A DNA stretch of 47,774 nucleotides from a virus, in IMG/VR virus record IMGVR_UViG_3300020202_000021, positions 1 through 47,774 of that record. One strand, given 5' to 3'. Position numbers and translations under genes: made by a program. Every line of letters starts with the position of its first letter. Position 1 is the stretch's first letter. Shown here piece after piece: positions 1 to 6,129 of this stretch. The notes under the pieces were generated by a model. The model was not told the DNA's origin and ran no database searches. It saw only the letters and a program-made list of their open reading frames with translations.

Positions 1-127
1 CCGTGCTGGTAGCAGCACTCGCAGCACTGAGCGGTCAGGTTGACAAGATCCCGACCGCCTTACCGACCCCTCCCCCAAAGCCCGTTTTGGCCTCTCCGGC
101 CCCCCAGGTCGTCCCTAAGCAACGACC
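1..127. repeat. Left copy of 127-bp terminal direct repeat
   Basis: These 127 bases are identical to 47648-47774. A 127-bp exact end overlap is what short-read assemblers leave when they close a circle with k=127. I therefore infer a circular or circularly permuted genome of about 47,647 bp rather than a biological terminal repeat, although the sequence alone cannot exclude a true repeat. Confidence 0.9.
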
Positions 128-518
128 CCCCCGCGCGAAGCCCATCACCCGCCGGAAACCCCGTTCGCACGGCTCCCAAGGGGTTATGGCTGAGGTTCAG
201 CGCTGGTCACGAGGACAGACACAAGTGGTTCATAACGGGGCCATAGAGGGTCACATCTGGGAAGCCCTGCGCCACTGCGAAGCCGGAGGCGACTACACCA
301 AGAACACCGGCAACGGATTCTATGGCGCCTACCAGTTCCTGCAGTCCACGTGGAACCGTGTAGCCCGTAGGATCGGCCGTCCCGATCTCATCGGCATCCC
401 TCCCCATGAGGCCCCACCGGCAGATCAGGACATGATGGCTCAGGCCAACCAGCAGATCAGCCGCGGCGGATTGCGTTCTCAGTGGCCGAAGTGCAGTCGT
501 CGTATCGGTCTGCGCTAA
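3..518 (+). CDS. Rpf-like lytic transglycosylase (gene continues from 47641)
   Basis: Likely cell-wall lysin. The C-terminal part (about residues 84-171 here) matches the resuscitation-promoting-factor transglycosylase fold: WEALRHCEAGGDY with the catalytic Glu, NTGNGFYGAYQF, then STW, and a closing WPKC whose Cys would pair with the Cys before the Glu. The N-terminal half is rich in Pro, Lys and Arg and resembles a linker. Across the circular join the reading frame extends upstream to an ATG at 47641, adding three residues (MLP) before the GTG at position 3, for 174 residues in all. The short hydrophobic N-terminus could be a weak secretion signal. It faces the leftward lysis-type genes convergently. 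Confidence 0.85.
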   Translation: MLVAALAALSGQVDKIPTALPTPPPKPVLASPAPQVVPKQRPPRAKPITRRKPRSHGSQGVMAEVQRWSRGQTQVVHNGAIEGHIWEALRHCEAGGDYTKNTGNGFYGAYQFLQSTWNRVARRIGRPDLIGIPPHEAPPADQDMMAQANQQISRGGLRSQWPKCSRRIGLR

Positions 519-564
519 GTCTATGTGTGGACAGCTCGCGGCCTCATGGGAGTGCCAGCCCTGA

Positions 565-867
565 TTACATTGCTCCGCTAGGACTGTTCGGCGTCTTCGT
601 GGGGGGCTTGTTCTTCTTGAAGTAGCCAATCAGCACCGGGATGAACGATGCTGCCGTGATGGCACCGACGATGGCTTCGCCCACCTGATCCTGGTCGATG
701 TTGATGCCCTTGAAGGCATTGAGACCCCACGCGATGAGCGACACGATCAGCGCCACCGTGCCGGCCGCTGCGATCTTCGGCGTCGGTTTGGCTGTCGGTA
801 GATTCCCTGTCACCGGGTCTGGGACGATCTCGCTCGGCTTCGCTGCAACCTTCTTGATGAACCCCAT
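565..867 (-). CDS. Holin-like small membrane protein
   Basis: A 100-residue protein with two predicted membrane segments (about residues 32-51 and 64-83) and a basic, Pro-rich C-terminal tail (KKNKPPTKTP). This size and topology fit the small actinophage holins that let endolysins reach the wall. It is the last gene of a leftward run of small membrane or secreted proteins beside a transglycosylase gene, which supports a lysis role. The ATG directly follows the TAA of the upstream gene. Holin function is inferred from topology and context; no family motif is decisive. Confidence 0.6.
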   Translation of the reverse strand: MGFIKKVAAKPSEIVPDPVTGNLPTAKPTPKIAAAGTVALIVSLIAWGLNAFKGINIDQDQVGEAIVGAITAASFIPVLIGYFKKNKPPTKTPNSPSGAM

Positions 868-1029
868 TTATCTCCCCCCTGGTTCGCACTGCGGAGCATT
901 GATCAGCCCCGCCTTGATCGGTACCGCCACACTCACCGGCCCAGCGTCCACCGCCGGCTGCGCACACACTCCCAAGAAGCTCGACCCGCTGATGATGCCC
1001 GCGATGATCTGCTGTAGGAGCCCTTCCAT
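868..1029 (-). CDS. Small hydrophobic protein of lysis cluster
   Basis: A 53-residue product starting MEGLLQQIIAGIISG. I chose this start because its ATG overlaps the TGA of the upstream gene (TGATG). A longer frame running back to 1152 merely shadows that gene. It has one hydrophobic stretch (about residues 8-22) and two cysteines (20s and near the end). The function is unknown. Its position between a secreted protein and the holin-like gene suggests an envelope role. Confidence 0.5.
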   Translation of the reverse strand: MEGLLQQIIAGIISGSSFLGVCAQPAVDAGPVSVAVPIKAGLINAPQCEPGGR

Positions 1030-1229
1030 CACAATCCACAGTCGATCTCGCCACCGAGGGCAAGCTTGATGGCCCGGATCGTCCAGTCCAAGATCAGCGG
1101 CGGATCCGGCAGCGGAGCGCACAGTCCTATCCCCGGATTGAACTGCGCCCATGCCGGCTCAGCCATCCCGAAGAGAGTCAGAGCCCCCACAATCCCCGCT
1201 ACAACCAGCCTCTTCGTCGCCACCTCCAT
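1029..1229 (-). CDS. Small secreted protein with signal peptide
   Basis: A 66-residue protein with a clear Sec signal: KR charge, hydrophobic core LVVAGIVGALTLFGM, then an AWA-type cleavage site near residue 28. The mature part is about 38 residues with two cysteines (GLCAPLP and DCGL), which could form a disulfide. There is no lipobox Cys at the cleavage site, so it is not a classical outer spanin lipoprotein. A GAGGAGG sequence lies just before the ATG; a GTG at 1223 would be better spaced from it. Secreted accessory lysis protein is an inference. Confidence 0.6.
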   Translation of the reverse strand: MEVATKRLVVAGIVGALTLFGMAEPAWAQFNPGIGLCAPLPDPPLILDWTIRAIKLALGGEIDCGL

Positions 1230-1414
1230 CGCCTCCTCGGTTGCTCAGCTACTTCCGTCGCGGCACGCTTTGCCGCTTGGTCCTGCTCCCACAGGATGAC
1301 GCACTCGCTCCCGCAGAGTAGCGGCTTCGGTCCATTGACCACCTTGACGATCCGCCACCCGATGATGTCCTCAGCCTGCCGTCCGCACTGGTCGCACGCA
1401 TAGAGCATCCCCAT
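1199..1414 (-). CDS. Zinc-finger-like small protein
   Basis: About 71 residues beginning MGMLYACDQCGRQ. It has a CxxC pair early and a CxxxC (LLCGSEC-like) later, a likely zinc ribbon, and ends in an Arg/Trp-rich tail. I chose the start at 1414 because it lies 13 nt after the TAG of the upstream gene with an AGGGACAG sequence before it. The longer frame to 1534 overlaps that gene. The 3' end overlaps the secreted-protein gene by about 30 bp. Function unknown. Confidence 0.5.
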   Translation of the reverse strand: MGMLYACDQCGRQAEDIIGWRIVKVVNGPKPLLCGSECVILWEQDQAAKRAATEVAEQPRRRWRWRRRGWL

Positions 1415-1427
1415 CAGGACTCTGTCC

Positions 1428-2000
1428 CTAAGGCGTCCGGCACAGTACCCCTTCGCCAACCCCGATGTTGCCGATCTGGGCAATAGGGACGCAGGGCTTC
1501 GCCTGCTCTGCCGGAGGTGCCTGCTTGGCCTCAAACACGCCCGGTCGGATCTCCGTCACGATGAACTTGAGTTCCCCCACCTGCGCGACCACCTGGCGAC
1601 CGATGCCCTCGATGAACCGCCGGTTCTCCTCGGCTGCCTTGGCGCACAGACCTCCCGGCTGGAAGCAGGCCACCAAGAACGATGATGCTTTCTCGGAGGC
1701 CACCGCCGCCCGTTCGGCTACCCGAGCAGCAGCCTTGATCTCCTTGGAGTCCAGTTCCTGCTTGTGGGCTAAGTCCTCCAGCTTGTCGCCCTGAGTCTTG
1801 AGCTCAAGGAGAAGCTTCCCCCGCTCTCGGTCGTCGTCCTCACCCCTCTCGACCAAGGTTTTGACCTGCTGAGCCAGAGCCCCATTCTTCTTGGACTGGT
1901 TTCGGGTCTGGAGAAGAAACAGGACGATCACGGCGAGGAACGCCATAAAGAAGAGGACCGAGAGATTCACCGTTCGCTTCGTGGGGGCCGACGATGTCAC
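1428..2000 (-). CDS. Membrane-anchored coiled-coil protein (spanin-like?)
   Basis: A 190-residue protein with one N-terminal membrane helix (about residues 12-31, LSVLFFMAFLAVIVLFLL) followed by a long charged, heptad-rich helix (about residues 35-110) and a C-terminal domain with three Cys. An N-in anchor followed by an external coiled coil resembles inner spanins (Rz type), and the gene lies in the lysis-type cluster. Gram-positive hosts do not need spanins, so it may instead be a wall-spanning lysis accessory. Its ATG overlaps the TGA of the upstream gene (ATGA). Confidence 0.5.
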   Translation of the reverse strand: MTSSAPTKRTVNLSVLFFMAFLAVIVLFLLQTRNQSKKNGALAQQVKTLVERGEDDDRERGKLLLELKTQGDKLEDLAHKQELDSKEIKAAARVAERAAVASEKASSFLVACFQPGGLCAKAAEENRRFIEGIGRQVVAQVGELKFIVTEIRPGVFEAKQAPPAEQAKPCVPIAQIGNIGVGEGVLCRTP

Positions 2001-2179
2001 GCAGTCTTCTCCTTGTCGGGGACGGCTCCACCCTTGAACTTGTCCAGCACGCCGGGGCCCACCGCTGCCCCCATGACCAACGTGAATCCGGCTGCCACGT
2101 AGGGCTTGGAATCAGCCGGGATCAGCGACGGTGGAGCGAACATGGACACCAGCCAGGCGATGAAGGTCACGTTCCGCAT
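1997..2179 (-). CDS. Small membrane protein, holin-like
   Basis: A 60-residue product beginning MRNVTFIAWLVSMF. It has two hydrophobic segments (about residues 5-20 and 27-45) separated by a short Pro-containing turn, and a charged C-terminus (DKFKGG...DKEKTA). This is the most upstream gene of the leftward lysis-type set. Its start lies only 39 bp from the divergent metallophosphoesterase start, so a longer frame to 2356 is unlikely. It may be a second holin or an antiholin paired with the 565-867 protein. Confidence 0.5.
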   Translation of the reverse strand: MRNVTFIAWLVSMFAPPSLIPADSKPYVAAGFTLVMGAAVGPGVLDKFKGGAVPDKEKTA

Positions 2180-2218
2180 CCAGCTTGGGACCACACGGAC
2201 ACTCTCCTGTGAGAGGTT

Positions 2219-3010
2219 ATGCCCAAGTTTCCCACATGCGCCTGCTACGCTCCGGATATGGGCATCAACCGCTGGCACCGCATGGCTTGCCTCGCTAATG
2301 TCCAGATCCCGCCCCAGGGAGAGGCCCGCCGCCTGCTGGTGGGATCCTGCTGGCACAACCTCGGCTTTCGGTTCTTCGAGGAGCTCGCTGATGTCCTGGA
2401 GCCAGATGTCGTCGTCTGCCTCGGTGACCTGAGCGGCCTAGACCCCCTTGGGGTGGACAGCGTCGTGGTGCAGACCATGTGGAACATCCGCCATCCCACG
2501 GTTTTTGCTCCCGGTAACCACGACCTCGCCCTGGTCCGCCGAGTCATGCAGCTCAAGGGTGCCGCGGTTCTTGAGAGCCCCGGCGTGGTTGATATCAACG
2601 GCCTCCGGATCTGGGGCTGGGCTGACCCGAACCGCACTCGCTGGGGTCGGAAAGACCACTACAGCACGGATCTCTGCCGAGTCAGGGCGCCTCTTCCGCC
2701 AACGGGGGAGCCTTACTTAGTGGCTGTCCACTCCTCAGCGATGCTCCCACCGCCGATCCCCAATATCCCCCTCGTCCTCTGCGGACACGCTCACGTCCCG
2801 AAGGTCTGGCGCAGTGGCTCGACCGTCTACGCGAGGACCGGCACGGCCGGCGGTGGGGGCCTCAACTGGCCCGGGAAGGTCACCCCCCGACAAGCGATGG
2901 TGGTGGACGTGAAGCTGCCAGAGCACACCGCTGCGGGGATCTGGGTGGTCGAGAGCGACGGCCGGACGATCAGCGTGATAGATGCTCTGGCAGCGGATTC
3001 CAACGCATAG
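2219..3010 (+). CDS. Calcineurin-like metallophosphoesterase
   Basis: A 263-residue metallophosphoesterase. Visible motifs in order are CLGDLSG (GD box), PGNHD (GNHD/E box), VAVHSS (metal-binding His) and CGHAHVP (GHxH box). The usual first D-x-H motif reads C-W-H (GSCWHNL), so one expected metal-ligand Asp is replaced by Cys, which may alter metal use or activity. Substrates of phage members are generally unknown; phosphodiester or nucleotide targets are typical. Start choice: ATG 2219 has a GAGAGG only 2 nt upstream. ATG 2258 lacks a ribosome site but sits 7 nt after a TACGCT box, fitting leaderless translation. Confidence 0.8.
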   Translation: MPKFPTCACYAPDMGINRWHRMACLANVQIPPQGEARRLLVGSCWHNLGFRFFEELADVLEPDVVVCLGDLSGLDPLGVDSVVVQTMWNIRHPTVFAPGNHDLALVRRVMQLKGAAVLESPGVVDINGLRIWGWADPNRTRWGRKDHYSTDLCRVRAPLPPTGEPYLVAVHSSAMLPPPIPNIPLVLCGHAHVPKVWRSGSTVYARTGTAGGGGLNWPGKVTPRQAMVVDVKLPEHTAAGIWVVESDGRTISVIDALAADSNA

Positions 3011-3158
3011 GGATCAAGGCCATCCAGGGACTTGAGTTAGAGCAACGGCGGTTCGCACAGCGCGCGCAGAGACGGTGCCACTCACCCCGCAGGTTCTCCT
3101 GCTCCCACTCGCTGGCCGTACGGTTGTCCTTGCCGCACCACGTACAGTGCATCTTCAT
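2970..3158 (-). CDS. Zinc-ribbon miniprotein
   Basis: A 62-residue protein beginning MKMHCTWCGKDNRT with a CxxC pair and a second CxxC (LCARCANRRC) about 25 residues later, consistent with one zinc ribbon. The 3' end overlaps the 3' end of the convergent metallophosphoesterase by about 40 bp. The ATG overlaps the TGA of the upstream gene (ATGA), indicating translational coupling. Molecular role unknown. Confidence 0.55.
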   Translation of the reverse strand: MKMHCTWCGKDNRTASEWEQENLRGEWHRLCARCANRRCSNSSPWMALIPMRWNPLPEHLSR

Positions 3159-3355
3159 CGTTTCACCACCACGGCCCTCACGTCCGGCTTCCTAGAGGTC
3201 CCGCACCGCTCGCAGATCCGCACCGTCGTCCGGTAGTCCAACGGCTCCCCCAGCCACTCATGCGGGAGCAACGAGGGCTGGTCCCAGACCACCGCCCGGA
3301 GCGATCCCCCGCACCGCAGGCACACCGGCCGGTACAGCACGAGGGCAAGAGTCAC
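3155..3355 (-). CDS. Zinc-ribbon miniprotein
   Basis: A 66-residue product with two CxxC pairs (VCLRCGG and ICERCGT) about 32 residues apart, a typical two-knuckle zinc ribbon. It starts with GTG preceded by AGGA at suitable spacing. It is coupled by overlap to the next downstream zinc miniprotein, so the two may be made together. Function not recognisable. Confidence 0.55.
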   Translation of the reverse strand: MTLALVLYRPVCLRCGGSLRAVVWDQPSLLPHEWLGEPLDYRTTVRICERCGTSRKPDVRAVVVKR

Positions 3356-3378
3356 GTGACTATCCTGACACGCGACGA

Positions 3379-3404
3379 GGCCCCCGCTGTGGTAGCCGAG
3401 GGCC
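3379..3404 (-). terminator. GC hairpin, possible terminator
   Basis: An 8-bp stem (GGCCCTCG with CGGGGGCC, one G-U pair) lies between the deoxyribosyltransferase-like gene and the next leftward gene. No U-tract follows, so termination efficiency is doubtful. The arm AGGCCCCCG recurs in the hairpin at 37850. Confidence 0.3.
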
Positions 3405-3432
3405 CTGTCTCCCCCATCCCGTCGCCGGGAAG

Positions 3433-3771
3433 CTAGACGTCTTCCAGATAACGGATCGGTCGGCCGAGGGCTTCGGCGTACGCAATCTCCCCACGGGTTG
3501 AGGAACCGATATAGCCACCTACGTTGAGCACGTAAATCTCATCGGCAAGGTCGATCTTCCGCTTGTGAAGTTCGTCTAGGGCGTCCTTCTCGGCCTCCGT
3601 GATACCGAAGCTCTCGCCGTGGATCGCTCCGGGCGTGTGGGGATAGAAGCCGACAGAGAGCACGATCCGGCCTGCCATCGTCTCCTCAAAGTTCACCCGT
3701 TGGAAGGCGTCGTAGAACCTCGTGGATCCACAGAGACAGACGATCCGTGGGCGCCCGTTCATCTCGTTCAC
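3433..3771 (-). CDS. Nucleoside 2-deoxyribosyltransferase-like protein (SLOG superfamily)
   Basis: A 112-residue single-domain protein. It begins with a beta strand and nucleotide loop (RIVCLCGSTRF), and near the end has DEIYVLNVGGYIGSSTRGE followed by IAYAEALGRPI. This is the pattern of the nucleoside deoxyribosyltransferase/DUF4406 branch of the SLOG superfamily, in which the Glu after GSSTRG-type loops is the expected nucleophile. It could act in nucleotide salvage or bind a nucleotide signal. The GTG start overlaps the stop of the upstream gene (GTGA). A second SLOG protein lies at 43120. Confidence 0.75.
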   Translation of the reverse strand: MNEMNGRPRIVCLCGSTRFYDAFQRVNFEETMAGRIVLSVGFYPHTPGAIHGESFGITEAEKDALDELHKRKIDLADEIYVLNVGGYIGSSTRGEIAYAEALGRPIRYLEDV

Positions 3772-4037
3772 ACCTTCGCTCCCCTCGGAATCTTGAGCCC
3801 CGTCTCCTTGAGGAGGGTCCCCAGCTTGAGGCCGAGGTTGTACCTCACGTCCATGCCGGGGACCTTGCAGGCTTCGGCCTCCTTGATGGTCTGCTTAAGC
3901 GTCTCGATGGCCCCATCGACCACCTTGAGAGCGTCCTCGAGCTTCTGGTACTCCGTCTTCGGCCCCCGCTTGGAAGCCCTGTCGGCCTGCCCGTTGGGGG
4001 CCTCCGGCCTGTTCACCTGCAGCGTGTCCAGTTCCAT
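3768..4037 (-). CDS. Hypothetical helical protein
   Basis: An 89-residue protein starting MELDTLQVNRPEAP. I chose the ATG at 4037 because GGAAGGG lies 6 nt upstream; the earlier in-frame ATG at 4043 abuts that site. Residues 35-65 (KLEDALKVVDGAIETLKQTI) form a likely amphipathic helix or coiled coil. No family recognised. It is coupled to the deoxyribosyltransferase-like gene downstream. Confidence 0.55.
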   Translation of the reverse strand: MELDTLQVNRPEAPNGQADRASKRGPKTEYQKLEDALKVVDGAIETLKQTIKEAEACKVPGMDVRYNLGLKLGTLLKETGLKIPRGAKV

Positions 4038-4113
4038 GTTCATCCCTTCCTCGTACCTGCGTTCGGACACCAGCTCTTGTATGCGGGAGTGAGATCCGCA
4101 TACACAGGACAGA

Positions 4114-4278
4114 TCATCGTGACAGCCCTGAGATGAATGCCGAGACCCCGTCGAACACGACTACGGCGAGGGCGTAAGCAGTTCCCGCAGCGGCCCGAAG
4201 CGTGTCGGCTGCCTGCTGAGGAGCCCTCACGACGTAGATCACAAGCGCCACCACGATCAGGAACTTGACCAGTCTCAC
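4114..4278 (-). CDS. Small two-helix membrane protein
   Basis: A 54-residue product (VRLVKFLIVVALVIYVVRAP...) with two hydrophobic segments, about residues 4-18 and 29-51. The GTG start follows the stop of the FtsK-like ATPase gene by 4 nt, with GAGGAG about 8 nt upstream. Small membrane partners next to FtsK/TraB-like ATPases occur in actinobacterial mobile elements, so a partner role is possible. That link is inference. Confidence 0.5.
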   Translation of the reverse strand: MRLVKFLIVVALVIYVVRAPQQAADTLRAAAGTAYALAVVVFDGVSAFISGLSR

Positions 4279-4282
4279 CTCC

Positions 4283-5833
4283 CTACTCCTCTCCAGCCTC
4301 TTCGGCCCCCTGCATGCGCTCCCGGATAACCTCGAGAGCTGCATCTCGCCAGCCGATGTAATCCCGGCCGCCGTTGGAGTCGATGCCCTTGAGTTCGAGG
4401 ACCATCTGGGCCGGCATGAGCTTGTCCACCGTGAACATCCGCATGATCAGGTCGGCTTCGTCCGACGTATAGGTGTACTTGGAAGGCAGGGTTCGGTTTG
4501 CCTTCCCGCTGCCTTCCCGCTGCCTTCCCGTGATGTCGATCACCTCGGCTTGGAAGGCTCCCGGAAGGCTGGTGGAAGGTACTTGGAAGGCACCCGTGTA
4601 AGGCATCTGACCTGCGGAAACGTCCTCCAGGCCCGCTGCAACCTGCGCCACGTCGTTTCGGGTCACAAGGGGCATCTGGACCCGGGGGTACTCCACCCGC
4701 CTCGTCATCAGGTAGCAGCAGCCGTCCGGGTACTTCCGGATGTCCACATTGACCTTTTCCCCAATGGCATACCGGGCTTGGTCAGGACGGCTCCGGAAGA
4801 CGAACGTCGTGGTCGCCGCGTCCCTGACCTCGCCGAGCTTCGAGATGGTCCCGAGCTGGGCGAAGAGAGCAGCGTTGATGTTGACCTTGCGACCCTCGAC
4901 GCCGATCGACATGAGCGCCGCCTCGATCCGCTTCGCTTCCTTGGAGAGCATCAGCTTCGTGATCTCATCGACGGTCACGAAGATGGGCGAGCGATCCTTG
5001 TTTCCTGCCTTGTACCGCTCGTCGATGATGGCGACAGCATGCTCGAGCATGTCGGCGATCTCAGCCGGGGACTGTGCCACCGACCGCGTGCGGGACGACA
5101 ACGGGCTCAGCATCGCCGCCAGCGAGTCGTCATCCCCAGCGTGCGGGTCACCGATCATCAGCCGACCGCCGGACATCACTGCCTGCAGGCCGAGGCTCGT
5201 CGCTGCGATCGTCTTGCCGGAACCTGACTGACCGACGATCACCATGGAGCCGAGATCCTCCTTCCACCGGGCCCGCACCGTCTCCTCCGGCGTCTCGCCG
5301 ATATACGGCACCGACCCAGGGACGATCACACCTTCACGCAGCAGGTCGATGAACAGCCTCGACTTGATCGGCTCAGAACCTTCACCAACTGGTGTGACAT
5401 CGATAGTCGGCTGGTTCGGGAGCATCGATTGAGAGACGGTCTGGACACCCTCAGGAATGATCCGAGTTGCACGAGCGAGAGCTTCCCGCTGCGCTGCTGG
5501 GATAGAAGTGAGGCCGAGCCCCGACTGACGAACTGCCTTGCGAGACACCGGCACGATGCCATGCTCGTCTGGCTTGACGGTTCGTGCGCGCTCAACTGCC
5601 CCCCACGCTCCTGCTCCAATGAGCACCATGACGGCAACAACGATCACAGCGCCGAAGATTTCCGCCACTAGTGGATGTGCGTGAAGATAGCTCCACACAA
5701 ACAGCACGAGTGCGACGGTGACGACCAGCACGGCCAGCCCAGCGAACAGAGCCAGAGGACTGATGCTCTGCTCCGAGGTCCCCGCTCCACCGCGGGGACG
5801 GGGCTGCTTTGGCGGATGCACAAAGAGGTCCAT
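4283..5833 (-). CDS. Membrane-anchored FtsK/HerA-like DNA translocase ATPase
   Basis: A 516-residue P-loop ATPase. Two membrane helices (about residues 26-50 and 54-80) are followed by a cytosolic region, Walker A GQSGSGKT (201-208), a DPH motif after the next strand (GDPHAGDDD, about 228-235), and Walker B IFVTVDE (284-290). The last 70 residues look like a small helical (winged-helix) domain. This layout fits the FtsK/SpoIIIE-TraB-HerA family of membrane-tethered DNA pumps. I chose ATG 5833, 2 nt after a tiny upstream gene. Such a pump is unusual in a lytic-looking phage; it could move DNA during entry or segregation, or serve plasmid-like maintenance or transfer. Confidence 0.8.
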   Translation of the reverse strand: MDLFVHPPKQPRPRGGAGTSEQSISPLALFAGLAVLVVTVALVLFVWSYLHAHPLVAEIFGAVIVVAVMVLIGAGAWGAVERARTVKPDEHGIVPVSRKAVRQSGLGLTSIPAAQREALARATRIIPEGVQTVSQSMLPNQPTIDVTPVGEGSEPIKSRLFIDLLREGVIVPGSVPYIGETPEETVRARWKEDLGSMVIVGQSGSGKTIAATSLGLQAVMSGGRLMIGDPHAGDDDSLAAMLSPLSSRTRSVAQSPAEIADMLEHAVAIIDERYKAGNKDRSPIFVTVDEITKLMLSKEAKRIEAALMSIGVEGRKVNINAALFAQLGTISKLGEVRDAATTTFVFRSRPDQARYAIGEKVNVDIRKYPDGCCYLMTRRVEYPRVQMPLVTRNDVAQVAAGLEDVSAGQMPYTGAFQVPSTSLPGAFQAEVIDITGRQREGSGKANRTLPSKYTYTSDEADLIMRMFTVDKLMPAQMVLELKGIDSNGGRDYIGWRDAALEVIRERMQGAEEAGEE

Positions 5834-5835
5834 GG

Positions 5836-5910
5836 CTATGGCCTTACGAAGACCAGCACCAGTGCGCACGCCAGCGCGGCAATGAGCAACCCCCAGGCTC
5901 GACCGTTCAC
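5836..5910 (-). CDS. 24-residue membrane micropeptide
   Basis: A very short frame, VNGRAWGLLIAALACALVLV then FVRP, forming a single hydrophobic helix with a basic end. Its GTG overlaps the TGA of the upstream zinc-ribbon gene (GTGA), and its TAG ends 2 nt before the ATG of the FtsK-like ATPase. The tight coupling on both sides and the good membrane helix argue that it is real. It may modulate or help insert the ATPase. Confidence 0.45.
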   Translation of the reverse strand: MNGRAWGLLIAALACALVLVFVRP

Positions 5911-6023
5911 CCGCACTTCGAGCACACCACCTTCGTGCCCTTGATGATCTTGGCGTTACCGGGGTGGATCACTGACGTCTTGATGCGCTTGAGCGTTCCT
6001 CCGCAGATGCACTTCTCGCCCAT
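5907..6023 (-). CDS. Zinc-ribbon micro-protein
   Basis: A 38-residue protein beginning MGEKCICGGTLKRIK and ending VVCSKCG, giving CxC and CxxC zinc-knuckle pairs. A strong GGAGG lies 6 nt before the ATG. It is the first gene of the leftward operon running into the FtsK-like ATPase and is transcribed from the divergent promoter region at 6049-6086. Role unknown; it may be a regulatory or nucleic-acid-binding peptide. Confidence 0.6.
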   Translation of the reverse strand: MGEKCICGGTLKRIKTSVIHPGNAKIIKGTKVVCSKCG

Positions 6024-6048
6024 CGGGTCCTCCGTTCCCTTCGATCCG

Positions 6049-6086
6049 TTGCGTAGGATCGTACTACACCAGTAGACTACACACAA
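6049..6086. promoter_or_regulatory. Overlapping divergent promoters
   Basis: Leftward: TTGTGT (6086-6081), a 17-bp spacer, then TACGAT (6063-6058), leading to the zinc-ribbon/FtsK-like operon. Rightward: TTGCGT (6049-6054), an 18-bp spacer, then TAGACT (6073-6078), leading to the wHTH regulator gene. The two promoters occupy the same DNA. A near-palindrome GTAGACTAC (6072-6080) and outer arms CGTTG/CAACG could be operators. The adjacent regulator at 6130 is the natural candidate to bind here. Confidence 0.5.
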
Positions 6087-6129
6087 CGCAGGATGGAGAC
6101 GGGACACCAGCGGACAGATCGGAGAGAGG

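Noticed and set aside
4265-5227. Rightward 320-codon frame opposite the FtsK-like gene
   Set aside because: Antisense shadow of a gene with clear Walker motifs.
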